DNA of 64,000 nt, taken from the NCBI RefSeq assembly GCF_037974355.1, contig NZ_CP150235.1:2170001-2234000 (forward strand), given 5' to 3'. A program made the translations under genes and the position numbers. This DNA is from Paenibacillus sp. FSL R5-0517. GTDB lineage: Bacteria; Bacillota; Bacilli; Paenibacillales; Paenibacillaceae. The notes under the pieces are model-generated. The model ran no database searches and had not been told where the DNA came from. It saw nothing but the letters and a program-made list of their open reading frames with translations. Below are positions 7,253 to 16,164 of this stretch, one piece after another (positions within the stretch are counted from its first letter, which is position 1; each line of letters begins with the position of its first letter).

Positions 7253-9253
7253 TTATTGCGATGTTACTGCTGAACTGTCTTCCTCTCGAAAGCGCTGAAT
7301 CAGATCATAGGTAATTACGGTATCAGAGACATGCAATCGCTTGACTGCTTCATCATGAGCGGGACGGCAAGCGTTGATATCTGTTTTGTCACGTGTGGAC
7401 AGGTCATAACAAGCGCCGTTCTCGTAGATATAATCATCCGATGGAATATAGAATACAGAACCATCCGAGACTGCGCCATTACGCAGCACAACCGTACGTG
7501 CAGACCCGTCATATACGTCGTTACCCATATGATAATAGGACTGGTCAGGCACGCCGAGCAGATGCAGCACGGATGGCGTGATGTCCAGTTGTCCCGAAGG
7601 TTCGTCGATGGTTCCAACGGCTGCCCCATCCGGTAAATGCACCAGCAGGGGAACCTCGTTCATGATCTGTGCCATATCCAGGTCGTTCAACGAGCGTCCG
7701 AGAAACTGCTCGTATTGCGATTGTTCTTTGATTGAGTTGTCATGGTCCCCGTAAAACATAAAAATGGTATTTTCCCATAGTCCTCGACTTTTCAGATCCT
7801 CCACCATCTTGCCCAGTGCCGAATCCACGTAATGTACGGATTGCAGATAATCACCAAACATGGTTCCCTGAAACTCGCCTACATCCAGTTGTTGTTTCTC
7901 TTTCGGCAATGCATACGGATGGTGACTGCTGAGTGTAATGAGGAACGAATAGAACGGTTCGGTAACCTCACTGCTCATTTTCTCAACGGATTGACGGAAA
8001 AAGGATTCATCAGACAGGGACCAGCCAAGCGGGTCATCCTGTGCAAAATCATTTTTACTATAAAACTTGTCATACTTCATGTTCTGATACATCGTATACC
8101 GATTCCAGAAGCCGCTCTCATAAGCGTGAAATACGTTGGTACTATACCCGTTATCCTTCAGAATAGAAGGGAGGGAATCATACGTATGGTCTGCATATCG
8201 TACAAAGGCTGAACCGACCGGAAGTGGATGTAGGGAAATATTTGCCCCAAAATCGGCATCTGATGTTCTGCCCTGACCGGTCTGGTGGTAAAAGTGACTA
8301 TAATACTGACTTTCTTTCATCAGTTCATTAAAATGGGGCGTGATCTCCTGTCCGCCAATGCTTTGGCCAATCATGAAGTTCATAAAAGCCTCACCCTGTA
8401 CAATGATGACGTTGCTGTCTTTATATTTGCCGAACAAAGCATCATTTTGCGGAGCGTTTTGCTGCATTTCAGCGAAGAACGCCTTTGCCTGTTCAACATC
8501 AGCGGGTTCAGCCTCTGGCCCGGAACCGATGTGGTCTTTGGCATAGTTGTACAGATCATAACCGTGAAAAGCGAGAAGACCGGTCACATTGTACATGGAT
8601 ACATTCCACCAGTTGTTATCGAACAGGCCCTTGGCCCATGTTTTGCTGTAAAAATAAATCGGGCCAACGGCGAGTCCCAGTCCTAGCACAAGGGCAATGC
8701 TGCCAGCAGTGAGTCGGCGGCGCATCTGCCCTTTGCGATCGTTGAACGAATAACTTCCATAACCTTGAACCGATGCACTGGAGTGCTTTGAACGGTAATG
8801 TCTGCTGAACAGAACAATCGCTGCGAAAGGTATGACGACAAGCCAATCGGCAAAAAACCAGAAATCACTTGGGAAGATCAATGTAGCGATGCTGTCCCCC
8901 AATGCGTCAACCTGTCTGGCTTGCAACAATACCGGGATGGTCAAGAAATCCTGGAAATAGCGATAATACACCATATCGGCGTAGATTAGTGCGGTAAGCA
9001 GCAGGTTAAGCACGACCAGAGATACGATCATGCCTCTGCGAGGCAGCCACCAGGTCCAGAAGGACAGGAGGAGCAATGATCCAATGGCAATAACTTTATC
9101 CAGAAGTCCCATCGTAATGTTATAGGCGTGCAGATTGTGATGAAGCCACATGAGTTTGAGCAGCATAAACACAAGAAAAATAAGATATAACGTTAGTGGA
9201 TGATTCAGAAGCCCGCGTGGCATGGAGCTGCGCGTAGGCCGAGTGACAACCAT
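7253..9253 (-). CDS. LTA synthase family protein (polyglycerolphosphate transferase)
   Basis: Membrane sulfatase-fold enzyme of the LtaS family that moves glycerophosphate from phosphatidylglycerol to growing lipoteichoic acid outside the cell. It is 666 aa, with about five membrane segments in residues 20-205 (20-37, 50-70, 75-95, 130-150, 183-203). An extracellular catalytic domain starts near 275. Glu288 in VQGEAF, the nucleophile Thr330 in GRTSDADF and the FYGDHDNS metal motif are visible. AAAGGGGAC precedes the ATG, and a good promoter lies at 9314-9341. The paralogue (LtaS, YfnI, YqgS, YvgJ type) cannot be told from sequence alone. Confidence 0.93.
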   Translation of the reverse strand: MVVTRPTRSSMPRGLLNHPLTLYLIFLVFMLLKLMWLHHNLHAYNITMGLLDKVIAIGSLLLLSFWTWWLPRRGMIVSLVVLNLLLTALIYADMVYYRYFQDFLTIPVLLQARQVDALGDSIATLIFPSDFWFFADWLVVIPFAAIVLFSRHYRSKHSSASVQGYGSYSFNDRKGQMRRRLTAGSIALVLGLGLAVGPIYFYSKTWAKGLFDNNWWNVSMYNVTGLLAFHGYDLYNYAKDHIGSGPEAEPADVEQAKAFFAEMQQNAPQNDALFGKYKDSNVIIVQGEAFMNFMIGQSIGGQEITPHFNELMKESQYYSHFYHQTGQGRTSDADFGANISLHPLPVGSAFVRYADHTYDSLPSILKDNGYSTNVFHAYESGFWNRYTMYQNMKYDKFYSKNDFAQDDPLGWSLSDESFFRQSVEKMSSEVTEPFYSFLITLSSHHPYALPKEKQQLDVGEFQGTMFGDYLQSVHYVDSALGKMVEDLKSRGLWENTIFMFYGDHDNSIKEQSQYEQFLGRSLNDLDMAQIMNEVPLLVHLPDGAAVGTIDEPSGQLDITPSVLHLLGVPDQSYYHMGNDVYDGSARTVVLRNGAVSDGSVFYIPSDDYIYENGACYDLSTRDKTDINACRPAHDEAVKRLHVSDTVITYDLIQRFREEDSSAVTSQ

Positions 9254-9313
9254 AATCTATGTCCCCTTTGTTTTTGTTGTTTTGTAATCGGAATGTAAAA
9301 TAGGGCTCCATTC

Positions 9314-9341
9314 ATTATAGCGTGACCTCATGGGTTTTCAA
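9314..9341 (-). promoter_or_regulatory. promoter of the LTA synthase gene
   Basis: Minus strand TTGAAA (9336-9341), 16-bp spacer, TATAAT (9314-9319), about 60 bp before the start codon. Confidence 0.65.
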
Positions 9342-9415
9342 CTACGCCTCTGGTAGAATCCATTCGTGGTCGATTAAAGGTGGATGAAGGAGAATTCATA
9401 TGACTAGAAAAGCGC

Positions 9416-9455
9416 ACAAAAAAGCGCCCCGGCCATGAGTGGCTAGAGCACTTTA
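9416..9455 (-). terminator. terminator of the RNA methyltransferase gene
   Basis: Read on the minus strand: AAAGTGC and GCGCTTT arms around GCCA-tcat-type inner pairing, then TTTTTTG. It sits just past the stop at 9468. Confidence 0.75.
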
Positions 9456-9467
9456 TAGTTGGAACAA

Positions 9468-10631
9468 TTATGAAGATTGTGGTGTTTTATTTCTTGGAGG
9501 TAGTGGGCCCAAATACTGATAGTACTGGGTTTCAATGCGTCCGTTGAACAATTTGCGACGCTTGTCTGCCTTATGGCCGAAATATTCTTCAAAGGCTTTA
9601 GTTGACGTAATTGCAAAGAAGGACCATGTTGGCATGTCGAGATAACTGCGCCCTAAAGAGCGGAGTAACTTCTGAACTTCTTTTTCTTCACTTAAACGTT
9701 CACCATAAGGAGGGTTGGTGATGATAACACCATATTCGCCTTGTGGTCTTGCGCGATGAGCGGGCAGAACACTGACTTCAATGTCTTTGGCGAAACCTGC
9801 GCTTTTGATAGCAGCCTGAGCTACTTCAATCGCTTCCGGATCGATGTCACTACCTGAAATCTGTAACGGGACATCGTCTCGCACAGCATCGAATGCTTCT
9901 TCGCGCGCCTGTTCCCACAATTCTTCAGGAATGACAGCCCAGTCCTCAGAGTTGAAGGTCCGACGGAGTCCTGGTGCAATGTTCCAGCCAATCATGGCGG
10001 CTTCGATCAGCATTGTGCCTGATCCGCAGCATGGATCATAGAAGGGACGGGATACATTCCAGCGACTGAGCTGAATCAGAGCTGCTGCAAGTGTTTCTTT
10101 GAGTGGCGCTTCGGTGACGAGTTTACGATAACCCCGTTTGTGCAAGCCTGGTCCGGTCGTATCCAATGTAAGCAAGGCGCGATCGTTCAGCAAAATAACT
10201 TCAATCACATAGCGAGACCCATCTTCGGGGAACCACTCTGTATCATAGGTTAACTTCAGTTTCTCTACGATTGCTTTCTTCACGATCCCTTGTGATGCAG
10301 GCACACTGCTTAACTGGGATTTTTGAGAGCGACCTTCTACAGGGAATTCGCCGTCGGCTGGAATCCACTCTTCCCAAGGAAGTGCTTTGGTGCCTTCAAA
10401 CAATTCGTCAAATGTCGTGGCAGGGAATTCACCCATTTTCACCAATACGCGGTCCGAACTTCTCAGCCACAGATTACAACGGCAAATATCAATATAATCT
10501 CCTGTGAAGAAAACCCGGCCGTTGTCGATCGTAACATCTTCATACCCCAGTTGCTTCAGTTCCCGGGCGACAACGGCCTCGAGTCCCATCGCCGAGGTTG
10601 CAATCAATTGCAATTGAGCCATGTGATTCAT
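9468..10631 (-). CDS. THUMP-domain class I RNA methyltransferase (YpsC/RlmL-like)
   Basis: SAM-dependent methyltransferase expected to make m2G in 23S rRNA, by similarity to YpsC and the N-terminal half of E. coli RlmL. It has 387 aa: a ferredoxin-like/THUMP region at about 5-160, then a Rossmann methyltransferase. YDPCCGSGTMLIEAAM at 198-213 binds SAM. NPPYGERL at 306-313 is the N6/N2-methyltransferase NPPY catalytic motif. FDELFEGTKALPWEEW (74-89) is typical of the THUMP segment. Start: GGAG lies 5 bases before the ATG at 10631. Monocistronic, with its own terminator. Confidence 0.92.
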   Translation of the reverse strand: MNHMAQLQLIATSAMGLEAVVARELKQLGYEDVTIDNGRVFFTGDYIDICRCNLWLRSSDRVLVKMGEFPATTFDELFEGTKALPWEEWIPADGEFPVEGRSQKSQLSSVPASQGIVKKAIVEKLKLTYDTEWFPEDGSRYVIEVILLNDRALLTLDTTGPGLHKRGYRKLVTEAPLKETLAAALIQLSRWNVSRPFYDPCCGSGTMLIEAAMIGWNIAPGLRRTFNSEDWAVIPEELWEQAREEAFDAVRDDVPLQISGSDIDPEAIEVAQAAIKSAGFAKDIEVSVLPAHRARPQGEYGVIITNPPYGERLSEEKEVQKLLRSLGRSYLDMPTWSFFAITSTKAFEEYFGHKADKRRKLFNGRIETQYYQYLGPLPPRNKTPQSS

Positions 10632-10857
10632 TTCAACTCCATTTCAAGCTGGAGAAGGATATCCTTCTCTCTGCTGTATAGTGACGGTGCGGCCTTGCCG
10701 CTTTCCGTGAAAAAACTTACAATGAGAAATGCGGTGAACGTATGCATTCCTCTTTCGAAGTGATGCACCAGTCAACCGCCTGTGTTGATAACAAACATTT
10801 ATTATAGAACATTGGCATCCATATGGAAAGCAGTCCAAGTGTCCAAGGAGGATTTTA

Positions 10858-11493
10858 GTGGTGAATCTGACCCCTGATGAATATGTAAATCAATTATTTC
10901 AAGAGGATGACCTTTTGCTAAAAGTGAAAGAAGCTATCCGTTCGAACGGTATGCCCGAAGTTTCGGTGGCTGCTGCATATGGACGATTGCTCACGTTTCT
11001 AGCCAAGACATCCAAAGCAGAAGCTGCGCTCGAAATCGGTGTGCTGGGCGGTTACAGTGGGATCTGTATTGCACGCGGTTTGCGTGAGAATGGAACCCTG
11101 ACTTCGCTGGAACTGAAAGAGGAATATGCGGCAATGGCGCGTGGACATCTGGAAGAAGGCGGCTTTGGCGAAAAGGTGGAGTACCGCATTGGACCGGCGG
11201 CAGGCAGCCTGGAGCAATTGGAACAGGAGGGTCGCACATTCGATTTCTTCTTTATTGACGCAGATAAGGAGAATTATCCGGTATATCTTGATTATGCCAT
11301 TAAGCTGGCCCGGCCAGGTGCTGTTATTGTAGGCGATAATTGTTTCCTGCGTGGTCGTACGCTGAATCCGGACAAGCAGGGTCCAGCAGTGCTTGCTGTT
11401 CGTCGCTTCAATGAACAGATGGCAAGTGATCCGCGCCTGGTGACGACGATGTTACCGGATTACGATGGGCTGGTACTTGCCTGGGTGAAGTAA
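10858..11493 (+). CDS. class I O-methyltransferase (CCoAOMT/YrrM-like)
   Basis: SAM-dependent O-methyltransferase of family 3, 211 aa. ALEIGVLGGYSG (57-68) is the SAM-binding loop. FFIDADKENY (131-140) has the acidic residue and Lys that hold the divalent metal and substrate catechol. GDNCFLRG completes the metal site. Related proteins methylate catechols or the 5-hydroxyuridine of tRNA (TrhP/TrmR type), so both are possible substrates here. The GTG at 10858 follows AAGGAGG by 6 bases. It ends at a terminator at 11515. Confidence 0.88.
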   Translation: MVNLTPDEYVNQLFQEDDLLLKVKEAIRSNGMPEVSVAAAYGRLLTFLAKTSKAEAALEIGVLGGYSGICIARGLRENGTLTSLELKEEYAAMARGHLEEGGFGEKVEYRIGPAAGSLEQLEQEGRTFDFFFIDADKENYPVYLDYAIKLARPGAVIVGDNCFLRGRTLNPDKQGPAVLAVRRFNEQMASDPRLVTTMLPDYDGLVLAWVK

Positions 11494-11514
11494 AAGTGGA
11501 TATTTCCTAAAGAT

Positions 11515-11579
11515 AAAACTCCGATGGAACACGATCTCGCGCTTTTATGTTGTGAGGGGGATCGTGATCGGAGTTTTTT
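11515..11579 (+). terminator. terminator of the O-methyltransferase gene
   Basis: AAAACTCCGAT pairs with ATCGGAGTTTT. An inner ACGATC/GATCGT pair lengthens the stem, and T residues follow. Confidence 0.8.
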
Positions 11580-11651
11580 AGCCGTTTTTAATATTGGCCG
11601 TGTATATTCTGCTCATTGCAATCCTGGTTTTCTTGATTTTTTTGAGCATAC

Positions 11652-11704
11652 ACAAAGAAGAGACGACACACCTTGAATCACAGGGAGTATCGTCTCTTTC
11701 TTTG
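11652..11704 (-). terminator. terminator of the asparaginase gene
   Basis: AAAGAAGAGACGA (11654-11666) pairs with TCGTCTCTTTCTTT. T-rich on the minus strand, just beyond the asparaginase stop. Confidence 0.75.
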
Positions 11705-11735
11705 CATTTACAGATATTGTTGTAGTAATTCTTTC

Positions 11736-12947
11736 TTATACTTCAGGTGTTCCGTACGTTTCGAACCATTTTTTGATGGTGTCAAAATCATCACTGAAGG
11801 ACAAGCCCAGCATCAATAATACACGAGCTTGTTGTGGACTCAGGTTGTCGCCTGCAATAATGCCTTTGCCGCCGCCGTATACACTTCCCGAACCCGTCCG
11901 AGTGGTGGTCACGAAAATGACACCTTCTTCGATGGCTTTGGTACGCGCTTGTCCCATCGCTCTGGAGATGCCGCCAGCTCCGGTACCGGAAGTCACGATT
12001 CCTTTGGCGCCGCTATTCACGAAACCTTCGATCGCCCCGCCTCCAGCTTCTTGATACGAGATCGCAATTTCAACTTTGGCCAGATCTGCCTTTGTGATTT
12101 TACTTAGATCAAATACGGGCTTCGCTGTGCCTTCAGGTTTCAAGGCACGTGCAGGAGCGCGGTAGATTCGAATGTTTTCTTCATCAATATATCCTACAGC
12201 GCCGAGCATTGGGGTTTCAAACGTATCTGTCCGATAATCATTGGTCTTGGTTACACCACGAGCAAGCTGGATCGTGTCATTCAACATGAGTACAGTGCCG
12301 AATGAAGTGGTACGACCACTGCCTGCAAGCTTGATTGCGTTGTACAGATTGGCTTGAGCGTCAGAACCGATGACAGTCCATGGACGCATGGAGCCTGTGA
12401 TCACGACCGGTTTGTCACTCTGAACCGTCATATCAAGGAAATAGGCGATTTCCTCCATGGTGTCTGTACCTGTAGTAACGACAACACTGTCATACATTGC
12501 AAGAGCTTTATCTACCGTCTGCGACAAGTCATAGAGGTCGGCCATACTATAGGAACCCGAACCTGAGTTTCCAAATTGGAGTGTGCTAACATCAGCAATC
12601 TTCTGTTTATCCGGTAAGGCGTCTACCATCTCTCCAATGGGAAGTGTACCTGCCTTATAATTCTGGAAGCTGGTGGCATCTTCGGATTGTCCGGCAATCG
12701 TTCCGCCCGTTCCGATTACCAGTACATTCGGAAGTGCAGATTGTTTGGAAGAGTCCGGTATTGCAGGGATGGATGTATTGCGAGCCGGCGTAGTGGTTGC
12801 TGTTTGAACAGCGCCTGTTGTGCCTTTCACCTCTACCGTAGCTGCGTGTGCAGCGTAGGTACCAATGGGTGACAACGAGATGGTTAGTGCTGTTAAAGCT
12901 GCGGTACTCCATACGGCCCAGGGACGAAGATTGGATGTTTTACTCAT
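11736..12947 (-). CDS. secreted type II L-asparaginase
   Basis: Hydrolyses L-asparagine to aspartate and ammonia outside the cell. The protein is 403 aa with a signal peptide ending near YAAHA (residues 31-35), then a Thr/Ala-rich spacer to about 70. Catalytic Thr83 is in GTGGTIAG, and the second catalytic pair Thr161-Asp162 is in TTGTDTMEE. ITGSMRPW and the conserved C-terminal region are present. It corresponds to AnsZ of B. subtilis, a nitrogen-regulated enzyme. ATG 12947 has AAGGAGAG 8 bases upstream; an in-frame GTG at 12956 is too close. A GlnR/TnrA-like box lies upstream at 13030-13046. Confidence 0.93.
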   Translation of the reverse strand: MSKTSNLRPWAVWSTAALTALTISLSPIGTYAAHAATVEVKGTTGAVQTATTTPARNTSIPAIPDSSKQSALPNVLVIGTGGTIAGQSEDATSFQNYKAGTLPIGEMVDALPDKQKIADVSTLQFGNSGSGSYSMADLYDLSQTVDKALAMYDSVVVTTGTDTMEEIAYFLDMTVQSDKPVVITGSMRPWTVIGSDAQANLYNAIKLAGSGRTTSFGTVLMLNDTIQLARGVTKTNDYRTDTFETPMLGAVGYIDEENIRIYRAPARALKPEGTAKPVFDLSKITKADLAKVEIAISYQEAGGGAIEGFVNSGAKGIVTSGTGAGGISRAMGQARTKAIEEGVIFVTTTRTGSGSVYGGGKGIIAGDNLSPQQARVLLMLGLSFSDDFDTIKKWFETYGTPEV

Positions 12948-12999
12948 GAATAGCACTCTCCTTCAAGTTAGTGTGATGTTAAGTTTGTTAAGAAGAATA

Positions 13000-13046
13000 T
13001 GTATACCATTTCAAATCGATTGTATTCCATGTTAAGTAATATGACA
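13000..13046 (-). promoter_or_regulatory. GlnR/TnrA-like box and -10 of asparaginase
   Basis: TGTTA-N7-TGACA at 13030-13046 matches TGTNA-N7-TNACA exactly and the fuller TnrA consensus with one difference. On the minus strand a TATACA -10 lies at 13000-13005 and no good -35 is seen. The box centre is then about 46 bp upstream of the predicted start, the place used by TnrA to activate in B. subtilis. Activation under nitrogen limitation is inferred. Confidence 0.65.
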
Positions 13047-13194
13047 AACATAGATATAGGCAGAGTAATCGGTTACATTCATAGATAATGAGAGTAAAGT
13101 GATTGTTTATAAGCAATTATGAAATATTATTCATTTTGGTTGAGAGAGAAAATAGCCGATTTTGGTAGTTTTGAAGAAGTTAAACCCCTTTTTA

Positions 13195-13211
13195 TGTTAA
13201 TTAACATTACA
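13195..13211. promoter_or_regulatory. second GlnR/TnrA-like half-site pair
   Basis: TGTTA-N7-TTACA, containing the perfect palindrome ATGTTAATTAACAT (13194-13207). It lies about 250 bp from the asparaginase start and 165 bp before the P450 -10. It could be a remote site for either gene or chance in AT-rich DNA. Confidence 0.35.
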
Positions 13212-13350
13212 TAATGAGTCTTTTGTCCTGATAAAACTGAATATTGTGATAAAAGAATGTCGAATCGGGACGCATATCAGTAGTGGGTAACAGAAGGAGA
13301 GGGTGATAGCAGCACATATTAGGTAATGGGGCTCAATTACGGTCTAAAGA

Positions 13351-13380
13351 TTGGTTTCGTTATAGAGTTATGTTTATAAT
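13351..13380 (+). promoter_or_regulatory. promoter of the P450 gene
   Basis: TTGGTT (13351-13356), 18-bp spacer, TATAAT (13375-13380), 53 bp upstream of the start codon. Confidence 0.55.
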
Positions 13381-13433
13381 AGGGATGATTAACATATGTA
13401 AATAAATATATAATATTGATTGGAGGAGAAACG

Positions 13434-14654
13434 ATGAAACAGGCACCGAGAAAGTATGCGAATTACATTCCGATTCGGGAACTGGAGACTTTGGAAGAGA
13501 GGTTATCTCCCTTCAAGGTGTATGCAGAACTTCGTGATAACACTCCAGTCCGATATGATGAGCATCGAGAATGTTGGGATGTTTTCGGTTATGAAGATGT
13601 GAAGTACGTATTGAAAAACCCGAAACTGTTCTCTTCTGCTCGTGATCGTGCCAATACGAGCATGTTGACGACAGACCCTCCCAAACACAAACAGCTGCGT
13701 GATCTGGTGAACCAGGCGTTTACACCCAAGGCGATTGAAGCGTTGGCTCCGCGTATTCAGGAAATCACGAATGAGTTACTTGCTCCGCACCTGTCAGAAG
13801 GATACATGGAACTTATTGATGACCTTGCAACGCCATTACCCGTCATTGTGATTGCAGAATTAATCGGAGTCCCTGCGGCGGATCGTCAAAAGTTCAAAGA
13901 TTGGTCTGATGTATTGGTGAAAGGTGCACGTGATGATAGTGAACAGGCCTTTCAGGAGTTACTGGAGGAGAAGAAAAGAAATATGCAGGAGCTGCATATC
14001 TATTTTACTGGCATTATGGAAGAGCGTCGGTTGCAGCCAGAGGATGATCTGATCTCGTTATTGCTTGCTGCGGAGATTGAGGGTCAGAAGTTGACTGCAG
14101 ATGAGGTGGTGGGCTTCTGCATTCTCTTGCTTGCGGCCGGTAATGAAACAACCACCAACCTGATTACCAATGCGGTTCGTATATTGTCTGAACAACCCGA
14201 GCTACAACAGGAGTTGCGCGAACATCCTGAACGGATTATTTCTGCAATTGAAGAGACACTGCGATATTATCCGCCAATTGTTGCTATTGGGCGGGTCGCG
14301 AAGGAAACTGTAGAGTTGAATGGTCAGACGATTCAAGCTGGAGAGCAGGTGATTTCCTGGGTAGGAGCAGCCAATCGGGATGGTGCCCAATTCGAACAAC
14401 CGGAAGATTTCATCTCTGATCGCAAGCCGAACAGACATATGGGATTTGGATTTGGCATTCATTTTTGTCTGGGTGCACCACTCGCTCGTTTGGAGGCAAG
14501 GGTCGTTCTTCATACATTGCTTCATCACATGGAGCACATCCAGCTTGTGCCAGGGACAGCTCTGCAACCGATACAAAGTGCTTTTGTGTTTGGGGTGAAG
14601 CATTATCCGATACAATTCAATCTAATAAATAAGAAAATAATGAAAAACACATGA
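13434..14654 (+). CDS. cytochrome P450 (CYP109-like)
   Basis: Haem-thiolate monooxygenase, soluble, 406 aa. The I-helix oxygen-binding motif AGNETTTN is at 235-242, ExxR is ETLR at 274-277, and the haem loop FGFGIHFCLGAPLAR has Cys345 as the iron ligand. Overall wording (TDPPKH, LPVIVIAELIGVPA, AANRDGAQF) is close to CYP109B1 of B. subtilis, which oxidises fatty acids and terpenoids. The redox partner and substrate are not shown by the neighbours, though a single-cluster ferredoxin lies at 62.5 kb. ATG 13434 is 7 bases after GGAGG at 13422-13426. It ends at a terminator shared with the MFS gene. Confidence 0.93.
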   Translation: MKQAPRKYANYIPIRELETLEERLSPFKVYAELRDNTPVRYDEHRECWDVFGYEDVKYVLKNPKLFSSARDRANTSMLTTDPPKHKQLRDLVNQAFTPKAIEALAPRIQEITNELLAPHLSEGYMELIDDLATPLPVIVIAELIGVPAADRQKFKDWSDVLVKGARDDSEQAFQELLEEKKRNMQELHIYFTGIMEERRLQPEDDLISLLLAAEIEGQKLTADEVVGFCILLLAAGNETTTNLITNAVRILSEQPELQQELREHPERIISAIEETLRYYPPIVAIGRVAKETVELNGQTIQAGEQVISWVGAANRDGAQFEQPEDFISDRKPNRHMGFGFGIHFCLGAPLARLEARVVLHTLLHHMEHIQLVPGTALQPIQSAFVFGVKHYPIQFNLINKKIMKNT

Positions 14655-14657
14655 ATG

Positions 14658-14705
14658 AAAAAAAGCCGCTTTCAGGCCAACTAGGCGCTGGAAGCGGCTT
14701 TTTTT
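14658..14705. terminator. bidirectional terminator, P450 / MFS
   Basis: AAAAAAGCCGCTTTC pairs with GGAAGCGGCTTTTTT. A-rich and T-rich tails allow use on both strands. Confidence 0.9.
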
Positions 14706-14748
14706 AGATGGAACGGTGATATGGACTCGTTAAGAGATGGATAGGGAA

Positions 14749-15960
14749 TCAGGATTCCCGAACTGAAGCAGGTTTGTTGTACAATTTGAATCTTACCCAG
14801 ACCATATTAAGTAGGAGCAGTCCGCCAGAGACGATAAACAGACCTTCGATCCCGATGAATCCTGCCATAAAACCTCCAATGATTGCTCCAAGCATGTTGC
14901 CTAACGCAAGGGTGCTCGTATTAAAACTGAATGCACGGCTAATCATGCTATCTGCTGTATAGGAACGGATCAAGGCATTGACGCTCGGAAGCAGGCCACC
15001 CATGAACACACCCATCATGAATCGGACAAGAATGAGCTGCCACACGGTCTGAACAAATGCCTGCGGAATAAGCATGAGTCCTGTTCCGATGAGGGAGAAC
15101 GTCAGCACCTTGTGAGGACCTATCCGGTCACTCAGCTTCCCGAGAACAGGAGACATGGCCATATTGGATAGTCCCGTAACTGCACCGACAAGTCCCGCCC
15201 AGAAGGCCACATTTACATCCGAAGCATGCAATTTTTGCACATACAGCGGCAAGAGTGACATGGGGCTAATCATCGCAAACTGCAGCAGGAACGTCACAGC
15301 AAACAGTGCCGGAAGTTGAGGTGACTTGTTTAATTCCTTCAGACCGGACAATACGGATTGTGCCGGCAGTTTGGCTGCTTCTTGACGGTCGAATTTCTCT
15401 CTCACCAGGAACATGGCGAGCATGGAAGCAACAAAGATTAGTCCACCTGTAATGTAGAAAATAGGCCGGAAGCCTACTGCATCAGCCAGCAAGCCGCCAA
15501 TGAGTGGACCCAGGATTGTACCGGCAACTTGCCCGGACTGACTGATTCCCATGGCGAAACCCATGCGGTCTTTCGGAGTGGTACCCGATATCAGCGCAAC
15601 AGCTGCTGGGTTAAAACCGGAGATTGTACCGTTAAGCAAACGCAATAAGAGAAGCTGCCAGGGGTTCTGTGCCAGACCCATAAGGGCAATTACGATGGCC
15701 ATCCCGAATCCCGAACGAAGCAGCATAACTTTACGACCATACTTGTCCGACAACTTGCCCCACAGCGGTTGAAACAAAAATGAGGTGAGGAAATTGGCTG
15801 CAAAAATAAATCCCGCCCAAATGCCAATTTCATGTTCGCCAACAACGCCAAGATCTCTCGCGAGATACAGGGACAAAAATGGGGTAATCATGGTCATGCC
15901 CGAATTGACCAAAAATTGTCCGAACCAAAGCACAATGAGGTTTACTTTCCATGTTTTCAA
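14749..15960 (-). CDS. MFS drug-efflux-type transporter
   Basis: A 12-helix major facilitator of about 403 aa. PLWGKLSDKYGRK (loop 2-3 motif A) and the repeat VLGKLSDRIGPHK in the second half are clear. SGQVAGTILGPLIGG carries the antiporter motif C of the drug/H+ exporters. The substrate is unknown. I place the start at TTG 15960 (LKTWKVN), with AAAGGAAG about 10 bases upstream. An in-frame TTG at 15981 lacks a ribosome binding site but would add only seven residues. Confidence 0.88.
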   Translation of the reverse strand: MKTWKVNLIVLWFGQFLVNSGMTMITPFLSLYLARDLGVVGEHEIGIWAGFIFAANFLTSFLFQPLWGKLSDKYGRKVMLLRSGFGMAIVIALMGLAQNPWQLLLLRLLNGTISGFNPAAVALISGTTPKDRMGFAMGISQSGQVAGTILGPLIGGLLADAVGFRPIFYITGGLIFVASMLAMFLVREKFDRQEAAKLPAQSVLSGLKELNKSPQLPALFAVTFLLQFAMISPMSLLPLYVQKLHASDVNVAFWAGLVGAVTGLSNMAMSPVLGKLSDRIGPHKVLTFSLIGTGLMLIPQAFVQTVWQLILVRFMMGVFMGGLLPSVNALIRSYTADSMISRAFSFNTSTLALGNMLGAIIGGFMAGFIGIEGLFIVSGGLLLLNMVWVRFKLYNKPASVRES

Positions 15961-16097
15961 AGTGCTTTCACTTCCTTTCAAAGATATTTCTGTAATTCTC
16001 TAAAAAAATCGATTCTTTCATTATAACACAATTGGCATATGGGGGATGAGTGTAAGGAATGTCATAGTATTGTCACGTAGAACGCATCCGCATGTGG

Positions 16098-16126
16098 TTG
16101 TTACAGCTGTTTAAAAAGGGCATAAT
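16098..16126 (+). promoter_or_regulatory. promoter of hemEHY
   Basis: TTGTTA (16098-16103), 17-bp spacer, CATAAT (16121-16126), 38 bp before hemE. Confidence 0.6.
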
Positions 16127-16164
16127 GGTAATTATGAGTCCAAAAACTATTGGAGGCTTCTTAC

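Larger units (their letters stand above)
12948..13433. other. divergent intergenic region, asparaginase / P450
   Basis: 486 bp without a gene. It holds the asparaginase promoter and box (13000-13046, minus), a second TGTNA-N7-TNACA match (13195-13211) and the P450 promoter (13351-13380, plus). The rest is AT-rich with no ORF or further hairpin that I can support. Confidence 0.7.
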
